The position numbers and the translations under genes were made by a program. Below, one piece after another: positions 50,244 to 60,673 of a stretch of DNA of 64,000 nucleotides. The DNA is from Solirubrobacter taibaiensis. Lineage in GTDB: Bacteria; Actinomycetota; Thermoleophilia; Solirubrobacterales; Solirubrobacteraceae. The notes beneath the pieces are model-generated. The model was not told the origin of the DNA. It worked only from the letters and a program-made list of their open reading frames with translations, and searched no databases. Within the stretch, counting starts at the first letter, position 1. Each line of letters begins with the position of its first letter. The stretch covers positions 1 through 64,000 of the forward strand of contig JAPDDQ010000025.1 of assembly GCA_027587225.1 (NCBI GenBank), read 5' to 3'.

Positions 50244-52972
50244 AGCGCATCATGCTCGGCCTGATGGCCACTCTCGCCTTCGCCGCGCCCGCACACGCTG
50301 ACAACTACGCCGTCGACGGCGACGCGGACACCGGCGGCACCTGCGTGGGCACCGCGCCGAACTTCGCGTGCCCCACGCTCCGCGTCGCGCTCACGGCCGC
50401 CAACGCCAACTCCGGGCCCGACACGGTCCTCGCCCAGCACGGGCTGTACCAGCTCACGAACGGGCCCCTCCAGATCACCGACGCGGTGACGCTCCAGGGC
50501 GACGACGACGATCCCGGGATCATCCGCGCCGACGTCGATGGCGGACGCGTACTCGAGATCACGGGCGCCACGGCCGCGCTCAACGACTTGACGCTCCAGG
50601 GCGGCACCGCGCCGCAGGGCGGTGCCCTGCTCGCGCAGACCAGCACGGTGACGCTCAACCGCGTGCGCGTCACCGGCGGCGCCGCCGAGAGCGGCGGCGG
50701 CATCGCGAACCGCAGTTCCACGATGGTCATCAACGAGTCGCTGATCGACAGCAACCAGGCCGCGCAGGGCGACGGCACCGGCGGCGGCATCGTGAACCTC
50801 GGCGATGCGGTCGGCGGGTTGTCGACGCTCACCATCAACCACTCGACGATCGCAGCCAACATCGCCAAGGTCGGCGGCGGGCTCGTCAGCGACGGCAACC
50901 CGCAGAACGCGCTGTTCACCACCGGGGTGACGATCGGCCAGAACCGCAGCACCGTAGGCGCCGGCGGCGTGCATATCGGCAGCGGCGCGTGGACCCCGCA
51001 GCTGACGCTGGTGTCCGACAACCTGCGGGAGCAGATCCCGTCGAACTGCACGGGCACCGACGCGAGCTCCAACGGCTGGAACCTCGAGAACTTCGACGAG
51101 TGCGGCTTCACGCAGGATCCCGACAAGCGCAACGTGCTCAACGCACGCCTGGCCACGTCGCTCGCCGACAACGGTGGGCCGACCTTCACGCTCGCGCTTC
51201 TCTCGGGCAGCCAGGCGCTGAACATCCGGACCACGGGCTGCACCGGCACCGACCAGCGGGGCACCTCCCGGCCGCAGGGCACAGGGTGCGACGCGGGCGC
51301 GTTCGAGTCCGCGGGCGCGCCGTCCGGGCCGCCCGTCATCACCACGCCGGCGCCGGATCTCTACACCGCCGTTCTCGAGCAGACGTTCGCGGGCACCGCT
51401 GATCCGGGCGCGGCGATCGAGATCCACCTCGGCGCGAGCCTGGTCGCGATGACCGACGCGAACGCCCAGGGCGCGTGGACGACGACCATCGAACTGCCGG
51501 CTGCCGACGGCGCGTACACCTACGGCGTCTCCGCCAACGGCTCGGCCCGCTCCACCGTGGACCTGACCGTGGACCGCACGCGGCCAGACACGTTCATCGA
51601 TGACGGTCCACCGCCGGTCAGCACCTCGTCGACCGCGGCGTTCACCTACAGCTCGAGCGAGCCGGGATCGACGTTCGCCTGCCGCTTCTTCGGGCCCGGC
51701 CACCCGGACACCACGTTCGGCCCGTGTCCGACGACCGGGCAGACGTACACCAACCTCGCGAACGGCGAGTACACGTTCGGCGTGACCGCGGTCGACCGCG
51801 CGAACAACGCCGACGCCACTCCGCGGGAGTACACGTTCGTCGTGAACTCGGCCACCGTCACCGCCCCCACGCCGGACACCTACACCCGGGCCACCACGCT
51901 GCAGTTCAGCGGCACCGCCACGCCGGCCCAGAACGTCACCGTCCTGCTCGGCACCGCGACTGCCGGGACGGCCCTCACGGACGGCCAGGGCGTGTGGACC
52001 ACGACCGTCGACCTGCCGCCCGCCGACGGTGAGTACACGTACCGCATCGACTTCGGGGATGTGACCAAGGACGTGCGGATCTTCGTCGACCGCACGGCGC
52101 CGGCGGGCACGATCACCTCCGGCCCGCCGACCGGCACGAGCGGCGGCGCCGTCGCGTTCACCTACAGCAAGGACGATCCCGAGGCGACGTTCCGCTGCCG
52201 ACTGGTCGGACCGGGGCGCGACGACAACGAGGAGGAGTGCCCGGGCGCCGGGCAGAGCTACGCGGACCTGCCTCCGGGTGACTACGAGTTCCGCCTGCGT
52301 ACCGTCGACCGCGCGGGGAACGGCGAGACGGTGGTGTACCCCTTCACGGTCGCGCCGGCGCCGCCAGTGGTCGTGGAGCAGCCGTCGCCCACGCCGTCGG
52401 CGACCCCCGACCCGACTCCTACGCCTCGCCCGACGGAGATCCCGGCGCCGCAGCCGGACGTCGGCGAGAGCGTCGTGATCCGGCCGACGGCCGGGCGGGT
52501 GTTCATCCAGCTCCCCGGCTCGAGCCAGCTCGTCGAGCTCAGGTCGATCGGCGAGATCCCGCTGGGCGCGACGATCGACACCCGGAACGGGCGGATCCAG
52601 CTGCGCTTCGAGACCGAGGACGGCAAGGTCCAGACCGCGACGTTCTACGGCGGCATCTTCCAGATTCGCCAGGTGGGCAAGATCCTCGATCTCAAGCTCA
52701 CGGAGGCGCTGGCCGCCTGCCCGAAGAAGGGCAATGCCGCCGCCGCGCAGACCAAGAAGGCGAAGAAGCGCAAGCTGTGGGGCGACGGCAAGGGCTCGTT
52801 CCGCACGACCGGCAAGTACAGCGCCGCCACCGTGCGCGGCACGAAGTGGCTCGTCGAGGACTCCTGCGCCGGGACGCTCACGCGCGTCACCAGCGGCGTC
52901 GTGGCGGTTCGCGCCGGAAAGAAGACCGTGCTCGTCCGGGCTGGGAAGCAGTACCTGGCCAAGCCGCGCTGA
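50240..52972 (+). CDS. Secreted beta-helix protein 5 with four Ig-like modules and divergent FecR-like domain
   Basis: A 910-residue product. Signal peptide 1-20. CSLREA-like FACPTLRVALTAANANSG, beta-helix to ~345, then TDQRGTSRPQGTGCDAGAFE. About four beta-sandwich modules (~355-715) alternate between a Big_3-like type (FAGTADPGAAIEIHLG) and a two-Cys type (STFACRFFGPG...CPTTGQ). After a Pro-rich linker, the shared domain at 741-910 is diverged in its first half (GRIQLRFETEDGKVQ in place of [15 protein letters not shown]) but identical in the core ([23 protein letters not shown]). This mosaic suggests the core is under the strongest constraint. Translationally coupled to gene 4. Confidence 0.85.
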   Translation: MKRIMLGLMATLAFAAPAHADNYAVDGDADTGGTCVGTAPNFACPTLRVALTAANANSGPDTVLAQHGLYQLTNGPLQITDAVTLQGDDDDPGIIRADVDGGRVLEITGATAALNDLTLQGGTAPQGGALLAQTSTVTLNRVRVTGGAAESGGGIANRSSTMVINESLIDSNQAAQGDGTGGGIVNLGDAVGGLSTLTINHSTIAANIAKVGGGLVSDGNPQNALFTTGVTIGQNRSTVGAGGVHIGSGAWTPQLTLVSDNLREQIPSNCTGTDASSNGWNLENFDECGFTQDPDKRNVLNARLATSLADNGGPTFTLALLSGSQALNIRTTGCTGTDQRGTSRPQGTGCDAGAFESAGAPSGPPVITTPAPDLYTAVLEQTFAGTADPGAAIEIHLGASLVAMTDANAQGAWTTTIELPAADGAYTYGVSANGSARSTVDLTVDRTRPDTFIDDGPPPVSTSSTAAFTYSSSEPGSTFACRFFGPGHPDTTFGPCPTTGQTYTNLANGEYTFGVTAVDRANNADATPREYTFVVNSATVTAPTPDTYTRATTLQFSGTATPAQNVTVLLGTATAGTALTDGQGVWTTTVDLPPADGEYTYRIDFGDVTKDVRIFVDRTAPAGTITSGPPTGTSGGAVAFTYSKDDPEATFRCRLVGPGRDDNEEECPGAGQSYADLPPGDYEFRLRTVDRAGNGETVVYPFTVAPAPPVVVEQPSPTPSATPDPTPTPRPTEIPAPQPDVGESVVIRPTAGRVFIQLPGSSQLVELRSIGEIPLGATIDTRNGRIQLRFETEDGKVQTATFYGGIFQIRQVGKILDLKLTEALAACPKKGNAAAAQTKKAKKRKLWGDGKGSFRTTGKYSAATVRGTKWLVEDSCAGTLTRVTSGVVAVRAGKKTVLVRAGKQYLAKPR

Positions 52973-52989
52973 CGGCTGCCCATTTGGAC

Positions 52990-53019
52990 TTGTCCGGCAC
53001 CTGACGTTGCGGTTAGGGT
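52990..53019 (+). promoter_or_regulatory. Promoter of beta-helix gene 6 (TTGTCC-N18-TAGGGT)
   Basis: TTGTCC (52990-52995) and TAGGGT (53014-53019) with 18-nt spacing; the GTG start lies 7 nt after the -10, so the mRNA should begin at the start codon. It shares the ggttagggtcg core with the gene 1 promoter. Confidence 0.65.
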
Positions 53020-53025
53020 CGGTCG

Positions 53026-56000
53026 GTGGGCTGGCGTGCAGCGTTCATCGCACTGATAACGGCGCTGCTGTGCGCCGCACCGGCGTCGGCGGCGACGCTG
53101 ACGGTCACGACGACGGATGACCCGGGCGGGTCGTGCACCGGGACGACGTGCACGACGCTCCGAGCGGCCCTCACCGAGGCCGCGCGGCTCGCGGGGACGG
53201 ACACGATCGTGGTGCCGGCGGGCGTCATCAGCATCAGCAACGACTTCGTGATCAACCAGCAGGTCCAGATCATCGGCGCGAGCGCGCGCACGACGATCAT
53301 CGACGCGAACGCCAAGTCACGCGCGTTCCGCGTCACCGGCGAGGGCACGCTGCAGATGGCCAATGTGACCGTCCGCAACGGCGTGTCCGGCGGTGGCGAC
53401 GAGCTCGACGGCGGAGGGATCTACAACGCGGGCAACATGCAGCTCGTCAACGTCCGCGTCACGGGCAACGCGACGCAGACGGGTGGCCGCGGCGGCGGCA
53501 TCGCGAACGACCTCGGGTACCTCGTCGCGGACAACCTGCTGGTCGACAACAACGTCTCCGACAACGGGGCCGGCGGCATCCACAACACCGGCGGACAGGA
53601 GATCCCGAACCTCGACGGCTGGCTGATCCTCACGGACGCGACGATCTTCAAGAACACGTCCGGCCTTGGCGGCGTGGGCGGCATCCAGTCGACCGGCACC
53701 GGCGCCGCCGTATCGCTCTCCCGTTCGACGGTCGCCGACAACACCGCGGGCGCCCGCGGCATCGGTGGCCTCGTCCCGAGCGGCAATTCGCAGGTGGTGG
53801 GGAGCCTGCTCGCGCGCAACCTCGTCCTCGGTGAGACCGTCAACTGCGGTTCGGTCAAGCCCACGGATGCCCACTTCAACGTCGAGGACGACACGGACTG
53901 CGCACTCGCACCCGGTGGGATGAAGCCCGGGCTCGCCACGGCACTCAGCAACCAGGGCGGCCAACTCGACGTGCTGACGATCACGCAGGGCGGCGACGCG
54001 TTCAACCACATGCCGTTCGGCGACACGCCGTGCGAGGGCACCGATCAGCGCGGGGTGTCGCGCCCGCAGAGCGCCGCGTGCGACGCGGGCGCGTTCGAGC
54101 TCGTGGTGCCGCCGTTCGTCACGGTCACGGCGGGTCCGGCCAACGGCGCAGTCACCGGCAGTCAGGTCGAGTTCAACTTCCAGGCCGACCGCAGCGGCGT
54201 GACGGTCCAGTGTGACCTCACGGGACCAGGGCAGACCGCGGGTTACGAGACGTGTTACAAGGAGAATGCGCAGCCCTACACCGGGCTTGCGGACGGCCCG
54301 TATACCTTCTCGGTGCGGGCGGTCAACACGCAGTATCCGGACGCCCCGGCGACTACGCGGACCTTCGTGGTCAACACCGCAGCGCCGAACACGACGATCA
54401 CCGGCGGCCCGACCGGGCTGATCAACGACCCCACGCCGACGTTCACGTTCACGTCGAGCGAGGTGGGCTCGACCTTCCAGTGCCGCGTCGGTGCCGCGGC
54501 GTTCGCGGCCTGCACCTCTCCCCATACGTTGCCGACGCAGACTGACGGCGCCAAGACGTTCGAGGTCCGTGCGATCGACGCCGCGGGCGTCGTCGATCCC
54601 ACGCCGGCGACGCGTTCGTTCACAGTGGACGCGACGGCGCCGGACACCACGATCGGCAGCGGCCCGACCGGCGCCACCGCCAGCACCAGCGCCACGTTCA
54701 CGTTCACGTCGAACGAGGCGGGTGCGACGTTCCAGTGCGCGCTCGACGGCGCGGCGTTCGGGGCGTGCCCGGTCAGCTACACCGGCCTTGCCCAGGGCTC
54801 GCACACGTTCCAGGTCCGTGCCACCGACACCGCGGGCAACGTCGACGCCTCGCCGGCCTCGCGCACCTGGACAGTCGACACCGTCGCCCCGGACACCACG
54901 ATCGCGACCGGACCGAGCGGCAGCGTGGCCAGCACCAGCGCCACGTTCACGTTCAGCTCCAACGAAGCCGGCGCGACGTTCCAGTGCGCGCTCGACGGCG
55001 CGGCCTTCGCGGCCTGCCCCGCCGGCTACACCGGCCTCGCGCAGGGCTCGCACACCTTCCAAGTCCGTGCCGTGGACGCCGCCGGCAACCAGGACGCGTC
55101 GCCCGCCTCGCGCACCTGGACGGTCGACACCGTCGCCCCGGACACCACGATCGCGACCGGCCCGACCGGGGCCACCGCGAGCACGTCCGCCACGTTCACG
55201 TTCAACTCCAACGAGCCCGGCGCGACATTCCAATGCGCGCTCGACGGCGCCGCCTTCAGCACCTGCCCCGCCAGCTACACCGGACTGGCGCAGGGTTCGC
55301 ACACCTTCCAAGTCCGTGCCGCGGATAGCGCGGGCAACGTCGACGCCTCGCCGGCCTCGCGCACCTGGACGGTCGACACCGTCGCTCCGGACACGACCAT
55401 CGCGACCGGCCCGAGCGGCAGCGTGGCCAGCACCAGCGCCACCTTCACGTTCACCTCCAACGAGCCCGGCGCGACATTCCAATGCGCATTCGACGGCGCC
55501 GCCTTCACGGCCTGCCCCGCCGGCTACACCGGCCTCGCACAGGGCTCGCACACCTTCCAAGTCCGTGCCGCGGATAGCGCGGGCAACCAGGACGCGTCGC
55601 CCGCCTCGCGCACCTGGACCGTCGACACGGTGGCGCCCGCAGCACCGGTGATCACCGCGCCGACGGAGAACCAGCTCCTCAACGTCGGGACGATCAATGT
55701 CACCGGGACCGCGGAGCCCAACGCCACCGTGCAGCTGACGGAAGGCGCCACCAACCAAGGCAGCTCGCCCGTCTCCGGGACCGGCACCTGGAACGTGATC
55801 CTCGCCCCGGTGAGCGACGGCACGCACACGTACACCGCCCGCACCACCGACGCCGCGGGCAACCAGAGCGTGGCCACGAACCGGACGATCCGGGTCGACA
55901 GGACGCTCCCGGAGACGACGATCGTCAGCGGGCCGTCCGGCCCGACCAACGACACGACGCCGACGTGGACCTTCTCGTCGAACGAGTCCCCGGTGACGTA

Positions 56001-57540
56001 CGAGTGCGCGCTCGACGGCGCGGCGCACACGACGTGCTCGAACCCGTTCACGCCGACGCTCTCCGCCGGCGCTCACACGCTCAGCGTGCGCGCGGTGGAC
56101 CAGGCCGGCAACCGCGACAACACGCCCGCCACCCGCTCCATCAACATCGACCCCACGGCGCCGAACCCGCCCGTCGTGCTGCAGCCGACGGAGGGCCAGT
56201 GGGTGACCACGACGAGCATGACGGTCTCCGGCACGGCTCCGGTCGGCACGACGGTCGAAGTGCGGGAGGGCCAGGTCTCGCGCGGGACGGTCACGACCAC
56301 CGCCGCCGGCACGTGGGCGCTCGCGCCGGCCGTCGTCACGGACGGGCAGCACACGTACGAGATCACGGCCCGGAACGCGCTCGGGACCCCCAGTTCCACC
56401 GTCACCCGCACGTTCCGCGTCGACACGGCCGCGCCGACCGCGCCCACGATCGAGAACTCGGCCGTGCAGGGGTCGACCGTGACGCTGTCCGGCAAGGCCG
56501 AGGCGGGCGCGACGGTGGAGCTCCTCGAGGGCGCTGCGGTCGTCGGCTCGACCACCGCCGATGCAAGCGCCGGGTGGACGGTCGCGCTCGCGAACGTCCC
56601 CGATGGCGCGCACTTCTACACCGCGCGGGCTCGCGACGCCGCCGGCAACCAGGGCGTCGCGTCCGCGCCGCGCGCGGCGACCGTCGACACCGCGCCGCCG
56701 CCCGCGCCCGAGGTAAGCGGCCCGACCGGAGCGACCACCGACCCGAACCCCGCGTTCACCTTCGCCGCCGCTGAGCCGACGGTGGAGTGCCGGCTGGACG
56801 GACCCTCCGGGGCCGGGTCCTACGCGGCGTGCATCTCGCCCAAGAGCTTCAACGCGCTCACGCCGGGCGAGTACGTGTTCTTCGTGCGCGTCACCGAGCC
56901 CTCGGGCCTCCAGGCGGAGACGCGTCGCCCGTTCACGGTCACGGTCCCGCAGGTTCAGGCCGCCCAGACGCCCACGCCCACGCCGACCCCAGTGCCGACG
57001 CCGGTGCCGAACCAGACGATCGTCGTCACGCCCGCGAAGACGGGCACGGTGCTCGTCAAGGAGAAGGGCGCGTCGGAGTTCGAGCCGCTCGACATCACCA
57101 AGGGCATCAAGAACGGCTCTGAGGTCGACGTCCGCAACGGCCGCGTGACGCTCACCTCGATCCCGAAGGCGGGCGCACCGCCGGAGACCGCCGATTTCTA
57201 CGGTGGCATCTTCATCGTTACCCAGAAGGGCGGGATCACCGACCTCAAGCTGAGCGAGCGCCTCACGGGCTGCCCCAAGGGCCAGCAGGCGAGCCTGTCC
57301 CTGGCTCAGAAGAAGACGAAGTCGCGCAAGCTGTGGGGGAACGGCAAGGGCTCGTTCCGCACGACCGGCAAGTACAGCGCCGCGACCGTCCGCGGCACGA
57401 TCTGGCTCGTGCAGGACAGCTGCACGACGACGCTCACGCGGGTGACGGCCGGCGTCGTCCAGGTCAACGACTTCGTCAAGAAGAAGAAGTTCCTGGTCAA
57501 GAAGGGCAAGCGCTACACGGCGAAGGCCAAGAAGCGCTGA
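53026..57540 (+). CDS. Secreted beta-helix protein 6 with eleven Ig-like modules and C-terminal FecR-like domain
   Basis: A 1504-residue product, the largest of the array. Signal peptide 1-23; CSLREA-like TTCTTLRAALTEAARLAG; beta-helix to ~365 ending in TDQRGVSRPQSAACDAGAFE. About eleven beta-sandwich modules follow (~366-1310). Four central ones are nearly identical 83-residue units with the pattern TFQCALDGAAF...C and HTFQVRA...AGN. Others are Big_3-like (VTGTAEPNATVQLTEG). The shared domain at 1328-1504 has GCPKGQQ and VQDSC cysteines and ends in a very basic tail (FVKKKKFLVKKGKRYTAKA). The size suggests a stalk presenting the beta-helix away from the cell. Its end overlaps the convergent DUF559-type gene by 28 nt. 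Confidence 0.85.
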   Translation: MGWRAAFIALITALLCAAPASAATLTVTTTDDPGGSCTGTTCTTLRAALTEAARLAGTDTIVVPAGVISISNDFVINQQVQIIGASARTTIIDANAKSRAFRVTGEGTLQMANVTVRNGVSGGGDELDGGGIYNAGNMQLVNVRVTGNATQTGGRGGGIANDLGYLVADNLLVDNNVSDNGAGGIHNTGGQEIPNLDGWLILTDATIFKNTSGLGGVGGIQSTGTGAAVSLSRSTVADNTAGARGIGGLVPSGNSQVVGSLLARNLVLGETVNCGSVKPTDAHFNVEDDTDCALAPGGMKPGLATALSNQGGQLDVLTITQGGDAFNHMPFGDTPCEGTDQRGVSRPQSAACDAGAFELVVPPFVTVTAGPANGAVTGSQVEFNFQADRSGVTVQCDLTGPGQTAGYETCYKENAQPYTGLADGPYTFSVRAVNTQYPDAPATTRTFVVNTAAPNTTITGGPTGLINDPTPTFTFTSSEVGSTFQCRVGAAAFAACTSPHTLPTQTDGAKTFEVRAIDAAGVVDPTPATRSFTVDATAPDTTIGSGPTGATASTSATFTFTSNEAGATFQCALDGAAFGACPVSYTGLAQGSHTFQVRATDTAGNVDASPASRTWTVDTVAPDTTIATGPSGSVASTSATFTFSSNEAGATFQCALDGAAFAACPAGYTGLAQGSHTFQVRAVDAAGNQDASPASRTWTVDTVAPDTTIATGPTGATASTSATFTFNSNEPGATFQCALDGAAFSTCPASYTGLAQGSHTFQVRAADSAGNVDASPASRTWTVDTVAPDTTIATGPSGSVASTSATFTFTSNEPGATFQCAFDGAAFTACPAGYTGLAQGSHTFQVRAADSAGNQDASPASRTWTVDTVAPAAPVITAPTENQLLNVGTINVTGTAEPNATVQLTEGATNQGSSPVSGTGTWNVILAPVSDGTHTYTARTTDAAGNQSVATNRTIRVDRTLPETTIVSGPSGPTNDTTPTWTFSSNESPVTYECALDGAAHTTCSNPFTPTLSAGAHTLSVRAVDQAGNRDNTPATRSINIDPTAPNPPVVLQPTEGQWVTTTSMTVSGTAPVGTTVEVREGQVSRGTVTTTAAGTWALAPAVVTDGQHTYEITARNALGTPSSTVTRTFRVDTAAPTAPTIENSAVQGSTVTLSGKAEAGATVELLEGAAVVGSTTADASAGWTVALANVPDGAHFYTARARDAAGNQGVASAPRAATVDTAPPPAPEVSGPTGATTDPNPAFTFAAAEPTVECRLDGPSGAGSYAACISPKSFNALTPGEYVFFVRVTEPSGLQAETRRPFTVTVPQVQAAQTPTPTPTPVPTPVPNQTIVVTPAKTGTVLVKEKGASEFEPLDITKGIKNGSEVDVRNGRVTLTSIPKAGAPPETADFYGGIFIVTQKGGITDLKLSERLTGCPKGQQASLSLAQKKTKSRKLWGNGKGSFRTTGKYSAATVRGTIWLVQDSCTTTLTRVTAGVVQVNDFVKKKKFLVKKGKRYTAKAKKR
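54637..55632 (+). repeat. Four tandem 249-bp in-frame repeats (83-residue Ig-like units)
   Basis: Units start at 54637, 54886, 55135 and 55384 with exact 249-nt periodicity, judged from the recurring sequence around the unit junctions. They differ by scattered synonymous and a few non-synonymous changes, and alternate between AGNVDASPAS and AGNQDASPAS versions, which suggests duplication of pairs or gene conversion. Confidence 0.9.
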
Positions 57541-58409
57541 CGCACCTCGTGGGGCTCGCGGGCGCGTTGGATTTCCCAGCCGGCGTCGCGCAGGAGGTGG
57601 TCGCGGCGCGCGTCGTCACGGCGGGTCGGGGCGCGGCCGTGACCTGAGCCGTCGAGCTCGATGACGAGCTTGCGGTCCGGCCAGTGAAAGTCCACCTGCT
57701 CGCCGAGGAGCTTGGTGTTCACGAGCGGGCGCGGGAGGCCCTGGGCGTCAAAGAGGGCGACGGTGGTGACTTCGCCGCCGCTCTTGGTGCCCGCCGAGCC
57801 GCCTTCGTAGAGGGCGATCGCCTCGCGTGCGAGGGTCGTCTTCCGCCCTGGGTTGCGTTCGATGGCGTCGAGGGTGGCGAGCAGGCTGAAGAGGCCCTTG
57901 TGGGCGGCTTCGTGGATGACGGCGGTGATCTCGTGGGGGATGGTGACGACGTCGGTGAGGTCGACGATGAGACGGGCGACGGTGGTGACGGGGATGCCTT
58001 TGCGGTCGGTGCGGTCGCGGGGGTGGATGGTGGCTCTGTGCAGGCGTGTGCCGGGCGGGGACTGGCGTTTGCTCGGGACAAGGGCATCGATAAGGGAGGC
58101 GCGGCGCCTCGTGACCTCCAGAAGTTCAGCTCCCGCCCAGTGGCTGATCAGGGTTTTCGGGCCGCCGAGGAGGGCGACGGCCATGAGCTGGGCGTCGCGG
58201 GAGAGCGGGCCGACCGAGAACACGCCGCGATAGACCCTCCGGAGTCGCCCCGACTCGACTCGCCTCCCGATCATCGCGCTGTTCAGGCCGGCGAGAGTGA
58301 GCTGGGCGGTCGTGATCAGCCCGTGCTGGCGATTCGCGAACGCCGAAATGGCCTGATCGATGTGGGGTGCGGTCGGAAAGGTCCGCTGAGCGGATGTTTG
58401 CGACCTCAC
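57513..58409 (-). CDS. AbiEi-like N-terminal domain / DUF559-type nuclease-fold protein
   Basis: A 298-residue product. The N-terminal winged-helix (residues ~15-60, ISAFANRQHGLITTAQLTLAGL...RRVESGRLRRVYRGVF) matches the type IV antitoxin AbiEi domain. The C-terminal part (~220-298, VDFHWPDRKLVIELDGSGH...RRDDARRDHLLRDAGWEI) is the DUF559/Vsr-like restriction-endonuclease fold with a D...E-x-D core. No AbiEii nucleotidyltransferase toxin is adjacent, so it is a stand-alone protein of a type common in actinobacteria with unknown role. GTG start after a G-rich stretch; the stop overlaps the end of beta-helix gene 6. Confidence 0.8.
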   Translation of the reverse strand: MRSQTSAQRTFPTAPHIDQAISAFANRQHGLITTAQLTLAGLNSAMIGRRVESGRLRRVYRGVFSVGPLSRDAQLMAVALLGGPKTLISHWAGAELLEVTRRRASLIDALVPSKRQSPPGTRLHRATIHPRDRTDRKGIPVTTVARLIVDLTDVVTIPHEITAVIHEAAHKGLFSLLATLDAIERNPGRKTTLAREAIALYEGGSAGTKSGGEVTTVALFDAQGLPRPLVNTKLLGEQVDFHWPDRKLVIELDGSGHGRAPTRRDDARRDHLLRDAGWEIQRAREPHEVRQRFLAFAV

Positions 58410-58472
58410 CCCCCGATCCTTGCGCGCCCTGCTGTTCCGGATCTACACGCGTTTGCGAAAACTCTGTGCCAA

Positions 58473-59459
<987 letters not shown>

Positions 59460-59463
<4 letters not shown>

Positions 59464-60566
59464 GCGGTGACTCCGGCAAAGCGTTGGGGGTTGGCGGGCT
59501 GCGCCCAGTCCGGCAGCGACTCGCCGGCGAGCACGCCCGCGACGAGGTCGGCGGTGACGGGCGTCAAAAGGATCCCGTTGCGGAAGTGCCCCGTCGCCCA
59601 GACGAGCCCGTCCAAAGTGCCCGGGCCGATCGCGGGCAGGTTGTCGGGCGTCGCGGGCCGCAGGCCGGCGATCAGCTCCTCGATCTCGAGCTCGAAGATG
59701 CCCGGGACCAGCTCGGAGAGATCGCGCAGCAGCTCGTAGACGCCACCGGCGGTCGGCTGTACGTCCCAGCCGCGCTCTTCCATCGTGGCGCCGAGCACGT
59801 AGCGGCCGTCGCCGCGCGGGACGAAGTAGGCGTCAGCACCGCGGATCGTGCGTTCCACGAGCCCGGGACCGGCCGGGTCGCGCAGCCGCAGGACCTGGCC
59901 CTTGACCGGGCGGACGGGCACGCGCGCCGCGTCCGGCATCCCCAACCGAGCCGAGTCCACGCCCGTCGCCACGACCACCTGGTCGGCGAGCACCGTGCCC
60001 TCGGGCGTGATCACGCCGGTCACGCGGTCGCCCTCGACCTTCAACGCGGTCGCGCGGGCGGCGTCCCAGATGTGCGTGACCTTGCGCCGGAGTGCGGCGA
60101 CCAACATCCGCGGGTCGACGGAATGGTCGGACGCGATGTCCAGCGCGAGGCGGACGGTCGGCGCCAAAGCCGGCTCCAGCCGTCGAGCCTGCGACGGCCG
60201 CAAGCGCTCGACCGGCAACCCGAGCCCGCGGCGGAACTCCGCCAGGCGGTCGAGCGCCTCCGCCTCGTCGCGGTCCCGCGCGACGCACAGCGTGCCCACG
60301 CGCCGGTACCCCGGTTCCTCCAGCGCGTCGCAGAACGCCTCGTAGCGGCGCGCGCTCTCCAGCCCGAGTTGCAGCTGCGCGTGCTCGCCGAAGTCCACCT
60401 CGGACGTCGGCGCGAGCATCCCCGCGGCGACGTGCCACGCGCCCGGCTCGCCCGCGTCGATCACGACCACGCGCGCGCCACGTTCCTCGGCCTTCCACGC
60501 GCACGCCAGCCCGATCGGCCCGCCACCGACGACGGCGACGTCGAAGCTCTCTGACTGCGATGACAC
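59460..60566 (-). CDS. thiO: Glycine oxidase ThiO
   Basis: A 368-residue FAD-dependent amine oxidase of the DAO family. The N-terminal dinucleotide-binding motif DVAVVGGGPIGLACAW and the downstream GVITPEGTVLADQVVVATG fit, and C-terminal WATGHFRNGILLTPVTADL is the family's FAD-closing motif. It makes dehydroglycine for thiazole synthesis. GTG start; the ribosome-binding site GGGAGG lies at the 3' edge of the TPP riboswitch. Confidence 0.94.
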
Positions 60567-60579
60567 TGGTACGACTTGC

Positions 60580-60665
60580 CTCCCTACGCCGGCACGACCC
60601 GGATCAGGTTCGACGGTCGGCGCCCCGCTGGCGCCCTCTCAGCCCGATTGCGGGCTCCCGTGTTC
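60580..60665 (-). ncRNA. TPP riboswitch (THI element) of the thiO operon
   Basis: On the minus strand the RNA has the pyrimidine-sensing block GGGCTGAGAGGGC and the pyrophosphate-sensing block GAACCTGATCCGGGT, followed by GCCGGCGTAGGGA closing P1 against the 5' GGGAGCCCG. The 3' side contains the GGGAGG that serves thiO, so ligand binding should hide the ribosome-binding site and repress the thiazole operon. Confidence 0.95.
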
Positions 60666-60673
60666 TGGGGTTC

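Noticed and set aside
54637-55632. Insertion element or mobile repeat inside beta-helix gene 6
   Set aside because: The 249-bp repeats are in frame and encode protein modules; no terminal inverted repeats or transposase are present.
57513-58409. Complete AbiE toxin-antitoxin system
   Set aside because: Only the AbiEi-like/DUF559 protein is present; no AbiEii nucleotidyltransferase gene adjoins it.
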